From NCBI GenBank assembly GCA_944322305.1, contig CALUOP010000005.1, positions 171,066-235,065 of the forward strand: DNA of 64,000 bases, written 5' to 3'. Position 1 is the stretch's first letter. Every line of letters begins with the position of its first letter. Positions 52,860-63,300 of this stretch are shown one piece after another. The notes below the pieces were generated by a model. That model did not search any database. It was not told where the DNA came from and saw only the letters and a program-made list of their open reading frames with translations. The stretch is from an uncultured Coriobacteriaceae bacterium. Its GTDB lineage: Bacteria; Actinomycetota; Coriobacteriia; Coriobacteriales; Coriobacteriaceae. The translations under genes were made by a program, and so were the position numbers.

Positions 52860-55800
52860 CTAGCTCATCCTGCCCATCACCTCGAGCAGGTCCTCGTACG
52901 TCGCCACGTTGTGGTATCGCACGTCGCTCGTGCTCATCTCGTTAAAGAGCTTCTTCGCGCAGGCGATCTTGGCGTTTTCCACGCCGGAGAGCTCCAGCGT
53001 GTCCATGGTGCCCTTGGTCTCGGCGACGAAGAACACATGGCGCACGCTGCCTTCCTTGAAGGCAATCGCCCAGTCGGGGGCGTAGTTGCCCACCGGCGTG
53101 GGAATCTGGAACGCTCGAGGCAGCTTGGCGTAGACCGCTACCTCTGAGGCGGCGTCCATATCCTCGGCGAACCTGCGCTCGCCGTCGGAGTCAGGGAACA
53201 CGAAGCGCTGAATGTTCTTCTTGGCCTCGTACGCCTTGCTCGCGTTGTCGGGCATGCGCTCTGTGAAGATGGCCTCGTCGTAGACGTCGTCGATCTCGTG
53301 GTAGCTGATGTGTTCCACCACCATCGTCGCCTTCTCCGACACGATGAGCGCGGCGGCCTTCTTGATGAACTCCTCGGGGTTAACGCGGTAGAGCCCGAAC
53401 ACGTTGCTGTCGATGCCGGCGAGTATCGCCGCAGCGCTCCTGCGCGTGATGGCGGCTGCCTGCGCCACCTCGCCCACGAGGTCGTAGGTCACGCCCACGG
53501 ACGCGGTTCCGGCGTCGACGTCGCGAGTCTCGGTCTGCGTGCGGCCGAACGACGAGCCGCCCTGCACCTCGTCGCGCGTGGCCTGTGACTTCTGCCCGCC
53601 GACGGTCAGGGTGTACTGCAGCCTGCTCACGCGAAGGTCGCCGTTGATGCGCTCTATCGACTTGCTCCTCAGCTCGTCGTCCGAGAAGCTCACCGTGTAG
53701 GCATGCTTGCGGTTGATGCGCGCCCACAGCTCCTTGAACTCGCGCTTTGCGAAGTTGTCAGTCAGCGTGTTCTCGGTGATCTTCTCCTGGGCGCGCCCGA
53801 TCATGCCGTCCAACGCGTGCGCGTCGTAGACGCTTCTCACCAGCGCCTCGACTGCCTTTGCGTGGGCGGTGTCGGCGATGCCTTCGGGCAGCTTCGCGAC
53901 AAAGTACTCCACGAAGGTGCCATCTTCCACGCTTTTGCGGAATTCGGCGGTCGGCTTGTCGTCGTCGTCGATGAGGTCGCACTTGTAAAGAGCCTTGTAA
54001 ATGCGCTTCGACTCCTCCTCGGTAAAGGAAACCGTCTCGCCGTTGAGCACTACGTCGCGCCCGCTGAACAGGTTCATCTCCACCTTCTTCGGGCGCTCGC
54101 GCAGGCTCTTGCTTATGTCGGTCTGCAAATCCCTCACGAACGTCTCGTAGCTCTCCGACGCGATCACGGTGAGCAGGTTCACGCGGTGTACCTCGTCGGG
54201 GCCCAGCAGCGCGGCGTCCTGGCGGTTGCCTTCCTGATCGACGGCCAGGCGCATGCCGCGCCCGACTTCCTGACGCTTGCTCGTCTCGGAGCCCGACTCC
54301 TTGAGCGTGCAGATCTGGAAGATGTTCGGGTTGTCCCAGCCCTCGCGCAGTGCCGAGTGGCTGAAGATGAAGCGCACCGGTTCATCGAACGAAAGAAGGC
54401 GCTCCTTATCGCGCAGGATCAGGTCGTATGCGCGCTTCGCGTCGTCGTCGTTGATGCCGATGCCGTCCTCGCGCTCCGCCTTCTTCTCGGCCTTCGATTC
54501 GACGGTGTTACCCTTCTTGTCCACCGAGAAGTAGCCGGAGTGCACCGAGTGCGCCTCGAATCGCCCGAGGTACTGCGCGTACGAGGGGTCGAGGATGTCA
54601 TCCTGCGTCGGGTGCTTCAGTCTGTCGGAGACGATGGTCTCGTACTCCTCCTCGAAGATCTTGCCGTAGCCCACTGCTTCGCCGTTGCCGGAGAGGTCAC
54701 GGTACTTCGCCACCTGGTCGATGAAGAAAAGACTCAGGCACTTGATGCCACGGCGGAACAGGGCCTCCTCCTTTTGAAGGTGGCTCAGGATCGTCTCGCG
54801 TATCTGTATGCGCTGCATGTCGTCGGCGACGGAGTCACCGTAGACCTCGCCGATGTAGACGCGCCCGTCGTCCCCGATCGAGGCGTCCAGGAAGCGCACG
54901 TAGCCTGGGCGTCCATCCTGGGGCGGTACCACGCCGTCGTTGCCGCTCGCGATGGTGTAGCCGTGGTACGCCTCGAGCTTCGTCGAACCGCTGGCGTCGT
55001 AGATGCTGTCGCCCTCGCCGAAGCGCGCGGTTCTCTTGCGCACTTTGCCGCCCGCGCCCATGCACTTGAACTCGATAACGGCCTCGGGAGCACGGTTCTT
55101 GGACACCACGATGTCGCGCAGGTACAGGTAACCGTCGGTTCCGCGCATGTTCTTGAGAGCGAAGCCCTTCACCTCGATGCGCTTGACGAGTTTCTGGTTG
55201 TAGGCGTCCAGGGCATCCAGGGCATACACAAGGTCGTGCTTCTCCTTGTGCGTTGCCGAATAGTTCAGCACGAACAGTGGGTTGAAGCGGGCGATGCCCT
55301 TCTGGGTCGCGCCCCCCTTCTTTCCCATCTTCTGGGGCTCGTCGCAGATGACGATGGGGCGGTTCGCAGCGATGACGTCGATTGGCCTGCGGCTGCTGAA
55401 CTCGTCGCGCTCGTCGAAGATGATGCGCGCCGCCTTGTTCTTGGCGCCCTCCTTCATCGACGCGTTGAACGCCTGCATGTTGATGACCATGCAGTTGACG
55501 TCGCTCGATTGGGAATACGCATCCAGCTCGGTCAGGTTGTCCGAGTCGTATATGAAGAACCTGATCTTCTTGTGGTATTGGGAGAAGAAGTGCTCCTGGG
55601 TGTTCTCCAGGCTCTTTGCCACTCCCTCGCGGATGGCGACCGATGGCACCACCACGATGAACTTGCACCAGCCGTACAGGCGGTTGAGCTCGAGCATCGT
55701 CTTGGTGTAGACGTAGGTCTTGCCGGTGCCCGTCTCCATCTCGACGTCCAGCTGGCAGGCTCCCATGCCGCAGAAAAGCTCCTCCGACTCGGGAATCTGG

Positions 55801-56042
55801 TTGCGTCGCTGCACTGCGCGCACGTTTGCCAGTATGTCGGCGCCCGAAAGCGCGACGGGCGCGTTGGCATAGCCCTCGGTGCTCTCGTCGCCGAAGTCGA
55901 TCTCACCCTGCGCGTGCTTTGGCTTTCGGCCCAGATCGCGCAGGTAGACGGAGGCGTCCTGGTTGGGCTGCCCCTCGAAGACTGAGGTCACTGCGTCTGC
56001 GGCGTCGGTTTGATACTGTTGAACTTTGAACTTGAACTTCAT
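52860..56042 (-). CDS. res: type III restriction enzyme, Res subunit
   Basis: A 1060-residue helicase-nuclease. Superfamily 2 motifs are seen: Walker A METGTGKTYVYTK near 100, the Res-type DEPQK box near 233, and the helicase C-terminal REGWDNPNIFQICTLKES segment near 575. The end has a PD-(D/E)xK nuclease site, with YAPDWAIAF near 988 and VFFVAETKG about 20 residues later. It needs the Mod subunit to cut 25-27 bp from unmodified sites. It follows mod by nine bases on the minus strand. The length is typical for Res. Confidence 0.94.
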   Translation of the reverse strand: MKFKFKVQQYQTDAADAVTSVFEGQPNQDASVYLRDLGRKPKHAQGEIDFGDESTEGYANAPVALSGADILANVRAVQRRNQIPESEELFCGMGACQLDVEMETGTGKTYVYTKTMLELNRLYGWCKFIVVVPSVAIREGVAKSLENTQEHFFSQYHKKIRFFIYDSDNLTELDAYSQSSDVNCMVINMQAFNASMKEGAKNKAARIIFDERDEFSSRRPIDVIAANRPIVICDEPQKMGKKGGATQKGIARFNPLFVLNYSATHKEKHDLVYALDALDAYNQKLVKRIEVKGFALKNMRGTDGYLYLRDIVVSKNRAPEAVIEFKCMGAGGKVRKRTARFGEGDSIYDASGSTKLEAYHGYTIASGNDGVVPPQDGRPGYVRFLDASIGDDGRVYIGEVYGDSVADDMQRIQIRETILSHLQKEEALFRRGIKCLSLFFIDQVAKYRDLSGNGEAVGYGKIFEEEYETIVSDRLKHPTQDDILDPSYAQYLGRFEAHSVHSGYFSVDKKGNTVESKAEKKAEREDGIGINDDDAKRAYDLILRDKERLLSFDEPVRFIFSHSALREGWDNPNIFQICTLKESGSETSKRQEVGRGMRLAVDQEGNRQDAALLGPDEVHRVNLLTVIASESYETFVRDLQTDISKSLRERPKKVEMNLFSGRDVVLNGETVSFTEEESKRIYKALYKCDLIDDDDKPTAEFRKSVEDGTFVEYFVAKLPEGIADTAHAKAVEALVRSVYDAHALDGMIGRAQEKITENTLTDNFAKREFKELWARINRKHAYTVSFSDDELRSKSIERINGDLRVSRLQYTLTVGGQKSQATRDEVQGGSSFGRTQTETRDVDAGTASVGVTYDLVGEVAQAAAITRRSAAAILAGIDSNVFGLYRVNPEEFIKKAAALIVSEKATMVVEHISYHEIDDVYDEAIFTERMPDNASKAYEAKKNIQRFVFPDSDGERRFAEDMDAASEVAVYAKLPRAFQIPTPVGNYAPDWAIAFKEGSVRHVFFVAETKGTMDTLELSGVENAKIACAKKLFNEMSTSDVRYHNVATYEDLLEVMGRMS

Positions 56043-56051
56043 GTAGACGCC

Positions 56052-58010
56052 TTAAATCACTTGGGGAACGGTGTCGGGGCTGTAGGTGCGGAAAAGCTCC
56101 TCGTAGTTGGCGTGAGTGGCGTCATCGGCCATGGACGAATCGCGGATAACGGCGTACCAGGGCTTGGCCTTCGCCATCTCCTCGATGGTGTCGGAGCCAA
56201 CGTTCGCATCGAAGCATGCCGCCAACTTGTCGCCGTCCACGAAGAAGACTTTCTTGTCGGCGAGCACGCGCTCCTCGATCTTCGCTGAGTACGGGATGCC
56301 GAGCTTGGGCAGCACCTCGAAGAGCAAATCAAGGTCGGAGCGCCCCTCCTTCACGTTGTCGGCGAAGTCGAAGAGGCTTTCCTGGGCGGTCTCGCCAGGC
56401 GTGAGGTAGAAGTCCTTGAAGTTCGAGGAGTCGATTCGGAGCACGCGGAAGCCCAAATCAGGATAGGGTTTGGGCTCGGCACCGAGCTCGAGCTGCTTAT
56501 TGGATTCATCGATCTCATTGGTGATCTTTGCGCCCGCACGGCGAATGCGCTCCTCGCCAAGATCGCAGATCGTGGTATAACCCTCTTTTCCTGCTTCAGT
56601 CGTCTCGTCGATAACTTCTGGGAGCTGGATCATAATGAACTGACGCTCTCCGCCGTCAGCAGCGTTCAAAGACATGACAGCATCAGCCATAGTTGCTGAA
56701 CCCGAAAAGAAATCCATCACTAGGGAGTCTTTTGTGGAACCAATCTCGAGAATGCGGTTCATAAGAGCAGGCGGCTTGGGAAAACTCATAACGTTCGATC
56801 CAAATAGCTCTTTAATCCGTTTCTTTCCATAGTCGTTGTTAAACTCCGCATCAGCTTGAAGCGACTTTGCCATCGTGAAGGCTGCGGAACCTTCCTCAAG
56901 ATAATCCTTGCGATACACGCGCCACTCATTACCACACGGTTCGCCGAATACATAGCTATTCTCTGATTCAATTTTCGATTTTGACCAGGTCCAACAAGTT
57001 GGGGTCCCATCAGCAGCAAGCGGAAGACGTTCTATCGAATGGGCGTCATCTTTCTCAAGCGTAACTGAGCCATCGATGGGTGATATCCATAAAGGAAAGT
57101 AAAGATTTGGACGCGTTTGCGGGTTAAAGCTCTGATTTCGATTTCTTAAACCAATTGCCCTATATGAACCCTTGGCGTCTTTTCGGTCGTATTCAGACAG
57201 CATTCTGGAATCTTTAGGAATCAGGTTTAGCGAGTTTCCGCATGCATATTTTTTAACCCAGATGAGAACCGGTTCGATTGTTTTTGCAATATAGCGGTCA
57301 AGATTTCTACCGCGTGGATTGACCTGTACGTATAGCTTTCCCACATAATTGCCCGAACCGAATAGTTCATTACCTATTTTGAGCAGATTTTGCTCTTCGT
57401 TGTCATCGATGCTGATAAAGATCGCCCCGTCAGCAGCCAATAAATCTCGTGCCAACATTAGCCTTGGGTAAATCATCGAGCACCAATCCGAATGGAACCG
57501 GCCGTTGCCCTCGGTGTTGGCAACCAGGCGACCGCCCTCCTCGTCGAAATCACCGCTCTCCGCGTCATATTCGCCGCGCGTTTTGGCGAAGTCGTCGTCG
57601 TAGACGAAGTCATGGCCCGTATTGTAAGGTGGGTCGATGTAGATTAGCTTCACCTTGCCGGCGTAGGTCTCTTTCAGAATCTTCAGCGCGTCTAGGTTGT
57701 CGCCCTCGATATAGAGGTTCTCCGTGGTGTCCCAATCTTTGGACTTGCCCGGCTCGGGAATCATCGTTTTGTAGATGGGGCGGCGCGCCTCGGCCTTGGC
57801 CTCGCGCTTGCCTGGCCAAGTGAACTGGTAGCGCTCGCGTTGCCCTTCGGCAACGTCGCCCAAAAGGTCGCGCAGGGCGTCAAAGTCGACGACGCGCTCA
57901 AGCTCTCCTTCGGCGTTTTTCGTCTCCGTCATTACTTGAGGGAATAGCTCGGCGATCTTTTCTATGTTCTCCGTGGCGCCATCGGCGGTTCCCAATTCGA
58001 TCTTTTCCAT
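56052..58010 (-). CDS. mod: type III DNA methyltransferase, Mod subunit
   Basis: A 652-residue beta-class N6-adenine methyltransferase. Motif IV IDPPYNTGHDF lies at 125-135 and the SAM-binding motif I FFSGSATMADAV follows near 430, the order expected for Mod. Between them, about residues 190-460, is the target-recognition region; the DNA for it (about 56640-57450) is visibly more AT-rich than both flanks, as if swapped. It both protects the host and directs Res. It starts 16 bases after the OLD-like gene. Confidence 0.94.
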   Translation of the reverse strand: MEKIELGTADGATENIEKIAELFPQVMTETKNAEGELERVVDFDALRDLLGDVAEGQRERYQFTWPGKREAKAEARRPIYKTMIPEPGKSKDWDTTENLYIEGDNLDALKILKETYAGKVKLIYIDPPYNTGHDFVYDDDFAKTRGEYDAESGDFDEEGGRLVANTEGNGRFHSDWCSMIYPRLMLARDLLAADGAIFISIDDNEEQNLLKIGNELFGSGNYVGKLYVQVNPRGRNLDRYIAKTIEPVLIWVKKYACGNSLNLIPKDSRMLSEYDRKDAKGSYRAIGLRNRNQSFNPQTRPNLYFPLWISPIDGSVTLEKDDAHSIERLPLAADGTPTCWTWSKSKIESENSYVFGEPCGNEWRVYRKDYLEEGSAAFTMAKSLQADAEFNNDYGKKRIKELFGSNVMSFPKPPALMNRILEIGSTKDSLVMDFFSGSATMADAVMSLNAADGGERQFIMIQLPEVIDETTEAGKEGYTTICDLGEERIRRAGAKITNEIDESNKQLELGAEPKPYPDLGFRVLRIDSSNFKDFYLTPGETAQESLFDFADNVKEGRSDLDLLFEVLPKLGIPYSAKIEERVLADKKVFFVDGDKLAACFDANVGSDTIEEMAKAKPWYAVIRDSSMADDATHANYEELFRTYSPDTVPQVI

Positions 58011-58026
58011 CTAAACGCACCTCTTT

Positions 58027-59736
58027 CTAAAAGGGATAGTCATCGTAGGCCCATTCAGGTTCCGGGGCGGGCATCTCCAAGAGGACGGAATCGGCTTCAC
58101 CTGGCATGGAATCCAGCCTCTTGGCAAGCTTGCAAATCCAATCGGGGACGCTTGCTTTACCTCCCTCGATCTCGTTCTTGTATTTGACGAACAGGCGAAG
58201 CCCCTTCGTTTTGGCACCAACGGGACCGATGCCGAGGTTGTCTTCCAGCAGAGTACTGAACCCCAAATACGAATCGTGAAGCTCGCCGTCGGGGTAATCG
58301 TCGTTGCAACCAAAGAGGGACAGAATCGCTTTGTTGGCACCAACCGTATGCTTCTCGTCTTCGGTGCCCTTGTTTTGCGAATCCCCATCGAATATCACAA
58401 AGCAGGGGATTCCGAATTCGCTGTAGAGGCGATAGAAGCGGTCGAGCTCATTCTTGCCGCCGCAACGCACTATCGAGATGCCTTTGCCATCGTAGTCGTA
58501 TTCGATCTTGTCGAACGAGTAAGGCAAGATCAGCGACTCGCTCTCACCCTCAACGAGCACGACCTTCGAAGCGAAGAGGCCCTCTGCAGCTTTCTGCGAG
58601 TCGCCCGTGTTCTCGAACGCGTTACGATACTCGAGCATGAGACGTTCTTTGTCGGTCTGTATCCCGAGACGCATTTGCAGGTCATCCATAAAACGTTGTG
58701 GTCTCGCCGTTCTGACGTACGTCCCCCGCTCCGCGCTTTTCCGAACCAGAAATAGCTGGTCAAAATGCCCAAGGTCGACGAACTCGGTCGAGTGGGTGGT
58801 AAGGAATATCTGCGTGCCCGAGTCCGCGAGCTCTTCGATAACCCGATAAAACTTGCGCCTTGCCTGGGGGTGAAGGTAAAGCTCGGGCTCGTCGATGAAC
58901 AGGGGCGTATGGTTCTTAAGCTTCAGCCTAGAGTAGGCGCGAAGTATGGCGATGGTGAGGCTCGCCTGAACGCCCATTCCCATGTCCGACGCACGCATCT
59001 GAACGCCGGTCTCGCGTTCTGTCACGAAGATCTGGAGCGTCTTGTAGAGATTCCACGGGTCGTAGGCATTCAGGTCGACAGTCAAATCGTTCGGCGAGCA
59101 ATTGAGCTGATGGGCCGTCTCCTCTTGCATGATCCTGCTGAGTTCGCCCATGAGATTGGTTCCGTCCTCATCTTCGATAGAGAAGAGGATTTGATCGCGA
59201 ATCTCTTCCATTCGTCGCTTGAAAGCGGCCGCCTTGCTGACTTCCTCCCCGTCGGGAGTAGGAATGGTTTCCTCATTGAGGCGCTCGTTGAATTCCTTGA
59301 GCATCCTCCCCAATAAGCTCCACTGGCTAGACGCTGGGTTGTCGAGAATGCGCCTATCTGGGCCAATTGAGGCTGAGACATAGCGGCTGCGCGTCTCGTC
59401 GGTAATATATCCGCCGTTATAGTTCAGCCCATGCTTTTCATTCCCACGATAGTCGTGCCATGTCGAATCGAATGACAGACAATTGCCGTCGTCAAAACGT
59501 AGCTCTATACCCAGAGGCAGTTCTTCGTCGCCCTTATAGAAATCCCAACGCTCAAGGCGATTGGCGGTCGGAAAGGACGGACCGAGTAGGAACTCCATCG
59601 AGGCCAGGATGTTGCTCTTGCCAACGTTGTTGGCGCCGATGAACACGTTGATTCGCGGAGACAACTCGAGCTCAAGATGCTTGACGCTTCGGTAGTTGTT
59701 TACCGTCAGTTTGCTGATCTTCACTCTGCAGCTCAC
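58027..59736 (-). CDS. OLD family ATP-dependent nuclease (AAA ATPase plus TOPRIM)
   Basis: A 569-residue OLD-like nuclease. Walker A GANNVGKSN lies at 34-42 after the typical TVNNYRSVKHLELEL strand. Walker B with PLFIDEPELYLHPQAR is near 280, followed by the H-loop TTHSTEFVD. The TOPRIM nuclease half has VLVEGESESLILP near 393 and the metal-binding FVIFDGD near 447. OLD proteins act in phage exclusion and Gabija-type defence; here the gene sits inside a type III R-M operon. It overlaps the DUF4391 gene by four bases. No Gabija UvrD-like partner (GajB) is present. Confidence 0.9.
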   Translation of the reverse strand: MSCRVKISKLTVNNYRSVKHLELELSPRINVFIGANNVGKSNILASMEFLLGPSFPTANRLERWDFYKGDEELPLGIELRFDDGNCLSFDSTWHDYRGNEKHGLNYNGGYITDETRSRYVSASIGPDRRILDNPASSQWSLLGRMLKEFNERLNEETIPTPDGEEVSKAAAFKRRMEEIRDQILFSIEDEDGTNLMGELSRIMQEETAHQLNCSPNDLTVDLNAYDPWNLYKTLQIFVTERETGVQMRASDMGMGVQASLTIAILRAYSRLKLKNHTPLFIDEPELYLHPQARRKFYRVIEELADSGTQIFLTTHSTEFVDLGHFDQLFLVRKSAERGTYVRTARPQRFMDDLQMRLGIQTDKERLMLEYRNAFENTGDSQKAAEGLFASKVVLVEGESESLILPYSFDKIEYDYDGKGISIVRCGGKNELDRFYRLYSEFGIPCFVIFDGDSQNKGTEDEKHTVGANKAILSLFGCNDDYPDGELHDSYLGFSTLLEDNLGIGPVGAKTKGLRLFVKYKNEIEGGKASVPDWICKLAKRLDSMPGEADSVLLEMPAPEPEWAYDDYPF

Positions 59737-60353
59737 CTGCCATTCTCGATGTCGACAATCTGCCTCTTGAGTTCCTTCGCCTGTTCGAAAAGCGCGTTCT
59801 TCCGAGCAAATTGCCTTTCCTTGCGGCCACGGGCTTCCACCTTGGCAAGCTCCGCGTGAAGAGCCTCGAGCCTCGCGTCGGCCTCGAATCGCTCCTCGAC
59901 GGTCTCGGATTCGTTGCCGGAATCGCCGTAGGCAATCTGCGAGGCCAGAGAGTCCCAGACCTCGTCCATGTCCGTCGCGTTCACGTCAAGCCTGAGGGCA
60001 GAGGCGTCTTGCCATGCGCCGACCACAAGGGACTTGAGCATGACCGCCATGCACGCCTCGGTGCCATAGGTGCACACAAACAGGAGCTTGTGCGGGTTCG
60101 CATTGGCCACGCAGGCGAGCACGTCCTCGGGCACGCGGTGAGCCTTCAGAGCAACCTCGAGCACCAGCACCTCATCGACACGCTCTCCTGATGCGATGCC
60201 CGTTGTGGCGGTCTTAACTGAGTTCGCAACGGTGAAGCGCTCCACGTCATCCACGAACGACTGGCGCAGGGCGGGGCCAACCTTAAGGTGACCGTAGAAA
60301 GCCTCCTTGGGGATACGCCTTCCCACCTCGGTCGTGCTCGGAAGCCCTAGCAT
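59733..60353 (-). CDS. DUF4391 domain protein
   Basis: A 206-residue protein matching the DUF4391 family, which is found beside helicase and type III R-M genes and has no assigned activity. The N-terminal GLPSTTEVGRRIPKEAFY stretch and the central KLLFVCTYGTEA strand are typical. The C-terminal 50 residues form a charged coiled coil (ARLEALHAELAKVEARGRKE). The start at 60353 overlaps the helicase end by seven bases; a longer GTG start at 60377 is possible. It overlaps the OLD-like gene by four bases, so all three are translationally linked. Confidence 0.85.
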   Translation of the reverse strand: MLGLPSTTEVGRRIPKEAFYGHLKVGPALRQSFVDDVERFTVANSVKTATTGIASGERVDEVLVLEVALKAHRVPEDVLACVANANPHKLLFVCTYGTEACMAVMLKSLVVGAWQDASALRLDVNATDMDEVWDSLASQIAYGDSGNESETVEERFEADARLEALHAELAKVEARGRKERQFARKNALFEQAKELKRQIVDIENGR

Positions 60354-63300
60354 CTGGGCCTCACCACCAAAAAGCACACGAGCTCGAAGTCATCGAGTCC
60401 CTCGATGTCGTTCTCCAGAAAGCCCGTCGTGCCGTCGGTGAAGAAGCTGTCGACGTCGGACTCCTGCTTGGAGTCCACGATCGACGCCACCGCGTCACGC
60501 AAGAGCCCAGCCTCGCGGCGCATGTCACGGCCGTTCTTGGTCTCGCGGTTGTAGGTGCGGCAAAGCGCCATGTCGGGCTCGGACTTGCCGCGGCACAAAA
60601 GGCGCATGTCGTCGAGCACCGCCTTGGGCTCCAGGTGTCCGCGAACAACGGATCCGTCGGATCCCATGCGAACCACATAGAACGGGTGCAGGTGGTTTCT
60701 GCCGTCGCGGTCAATCCTGCTGTTGACGTTGCGCAGCACGAAGACGACGCCGGGCTCGTCGCCCTCCACCACGGCGTTGATGCCGCTCGGAAGGCGGTCG
60801 ATGTCGGGGTTGTCGCGGTAGTAGCCCACCAGGTCCATGCGGAACTCGTTGAGGCCCAGGTCGGTGATGGACACGCCGCCCGAGACGTCCTCAAGGTCCA
60901 CGACCTCGTCGCGCATCTGCTCGAGCTGCTGGCGGCGGTACTCCAGGTCCTCCGTCTCGTCGGCGTTGATGTAGTCGTCGTCGCCGGTGGACGTCATCAC
61001 GGTGATGCGCATGCGCTCCTCGACGCGCGCCTTGAGCTTGATATACTCGTCGAGCTCCACGTCGGGCCAGTAGTTCACCAGCTGGATGCGGGCGTTCTTC
61101 GAGCCGATGCGGTCCACGCGGCCGAAGCGCTGCACGATGCGCACGGGGTTCCAGTGGATGTCGTAGTTCACCAGGTAGTCGCAGTCCTGTAGGTTCTGGC
61201 CCTCCGAGATGCAATCGGTGGCGATCACGATGTCCACGTCGCAGCCGGAAAGCTGAGGCGCCACAATGTCGCGCTCCTTCGACGCAGGCGAGAAGCAGGC
61301 GAGCACCTCCTGCATATGCGGGGGCACGGCCTTTATCGTGCAGGCGCAGCCGTCGCCCGTGACCTTGGCGCACTCGAGGCCGAGCTCGCGCTTCGCGAAG
61401 GCGGACACGTTCTCGTAGAGGTAGTCCGCCGTGTCGGAGAACGCGGTGAACACGAGCACCTTGCGGTTGCCCGGGTTGATGGGGCCTTGCGACTTCTCGC
61501 GGATCTGCTCGCACAGCTCTATGAGCTTGGCGTCGTGGGCGGGATCGATGTCGCGCACCATCGAGATCAGGACCTCGATGACGGCGACGTCCGCCTCGAT
61601 GTCGCGCTCCCAGCTCATCCAGTCCATGTCCTCGACGAGGATCTTCGTGGCGCCGCCCACCTCGAAGCCGCTCTCGTCGTCGGGGTCGAAGTCGAACCCG
61701 CCCGGCAGGTCGCCGTCGGCCACGCTGGCGCCCGAGGCCAAGCCCCTGCGGTAGTCGTCTATGGTTTTAAGCGCGGCGTTCATGGCCGCCAGCACGCGCT
61801 CGAGCGTCAGGCGGAACGAGCACACCGAGCTCTCCAAGCGCTTGAGAAGGTTCGTCGTCATGAGTCGGCGCACGCCCGTCTCGCGGCCGCCCAGCGTGAG
61901 GTTTCCGCCGCCGCCCATCTTCGCGTACTTCTCCATCTTGCTGGGGTGCACGTACGAGCTCGGCATGTACACGGCGAGTACGAGGGAGTCAAGCTCCTCG
62001 TATATCTCGCGGTAGTTGATCGCGTTCGCCAGCGTCGAGAGCTTGGGGCGCTTCGATATCGGCGGCAGGCGCTTCGGGAAGGGCCCGATGGCGCTCATGT
62101 CGTAGTAGCGCTGGATGTGCTTGCGGCTGCGTGCCACGGTCACCTGGTCGAGCACCTCGAAGAAGTCGTAGTCGAGCATGTCGGTGAGGGCGCGCGTCGT
62201 CCGCTGCTCGGCGGGCAGCTTCGACCAGCGTGCGTAGACGGTCTGCGCGTTGCGGAAAACCGTCTCGATGTCGTTCTCCAGGCGCAGCTTCTCAGACCAG
62301 CCGGTGGGGTCGCCCCAGTACGCCAGGGCGAGCTGGTTGCGCAGGTCGCGGAAGCGGTTGTTCACGGGCGTGGCGGAGAGCATGAGCACCTTGGTCTTCA
62401 CGCCCTGCTTGATGACCTTCTCCATGAGCAGCTGGTAGCGGTTCATCCTGTCTTCCGACGCCGAGTCGCCGCCGTTGCGGAAGTTGTGGCTCTCGTCGAT
62501 GACGACGAGCCCGTACGCGCCCCAGTTCAGGCGGTCGAGGGGCAGGCCGGTCTCGGACGTGCCGCGCGTGCGCGAGAGGTCGGTGTGGTAGAGCACGTCG
62601 TACTGCAGGCGGTCGCCCGCGATGGGGTTGTTCACGACGTTCGAGTTGTAGGTGATCCAGTTGTCGCGCAGCTTCTTGGGGCACAGCACGAGCACGTCCT
62701 TGTTGCGGCTCTCGTAGTACTTGATCACGGCGAGCGCGGTGAACGTCTTGCCCAGGCCCACGGAATCGGCCAGGATGCAGCCGTTGTAGGTCTCGAGCTT
62801 GTTGATGATGGCGAGCGCCGCGTCCTTCTGGAAGTCGTAGAGCTTGTTCCAGATGAGGCTTTCGCGGAAGCCCAGCCCCTCGTTGGGCAGCACGTCCTCG
62901 GAGACGTCGTCCAGGAACTCGCTGAATATGCGGTAGAGCGCCATGTAGTAGATGAGCTCGGGCGCGTTCTCCTGGTACATGGCCGTGATGCCGTCGATGA
63001 CGGCGTCGGTGACGTCGTGGAGCTCACCCGAGTCCCAGGCGTCGTCGAACTGCTTGAGCAGGACGCGCGACTGGGAGGCGTCCAAGCGCATGGTCACGTC
63101 GGGAACGTTCGCGGAGTTGTCGCAGCCGAGCTTGCGCGTGGTGAAGCCGTCGAAGGGCATGTAGGCCACGTTGTCTTCGGTCTTTTCCACGTCCAGAAAG
63201 CCGCTCATGCGCCCCTCGCCCTCGAAGGAGCGGAAGCGCGCCTTGCGGCGGATCCAGTCGGCGCACTCGGTCGCGACGGCCTTCTGCGTGAGCTCGTTGC

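Noticed and set aside
53703..55985. Plus-strand frame opposite res
   Set aside because: A shadow of the res gene. The composition is typical of antisense frames.
58027..59736. Gabija system
   Set aside because: The OLD-like nuclease resembles GajA, but no UvrD-like helicase (GajB) is adjacent. The helicase here is SNF2-type.
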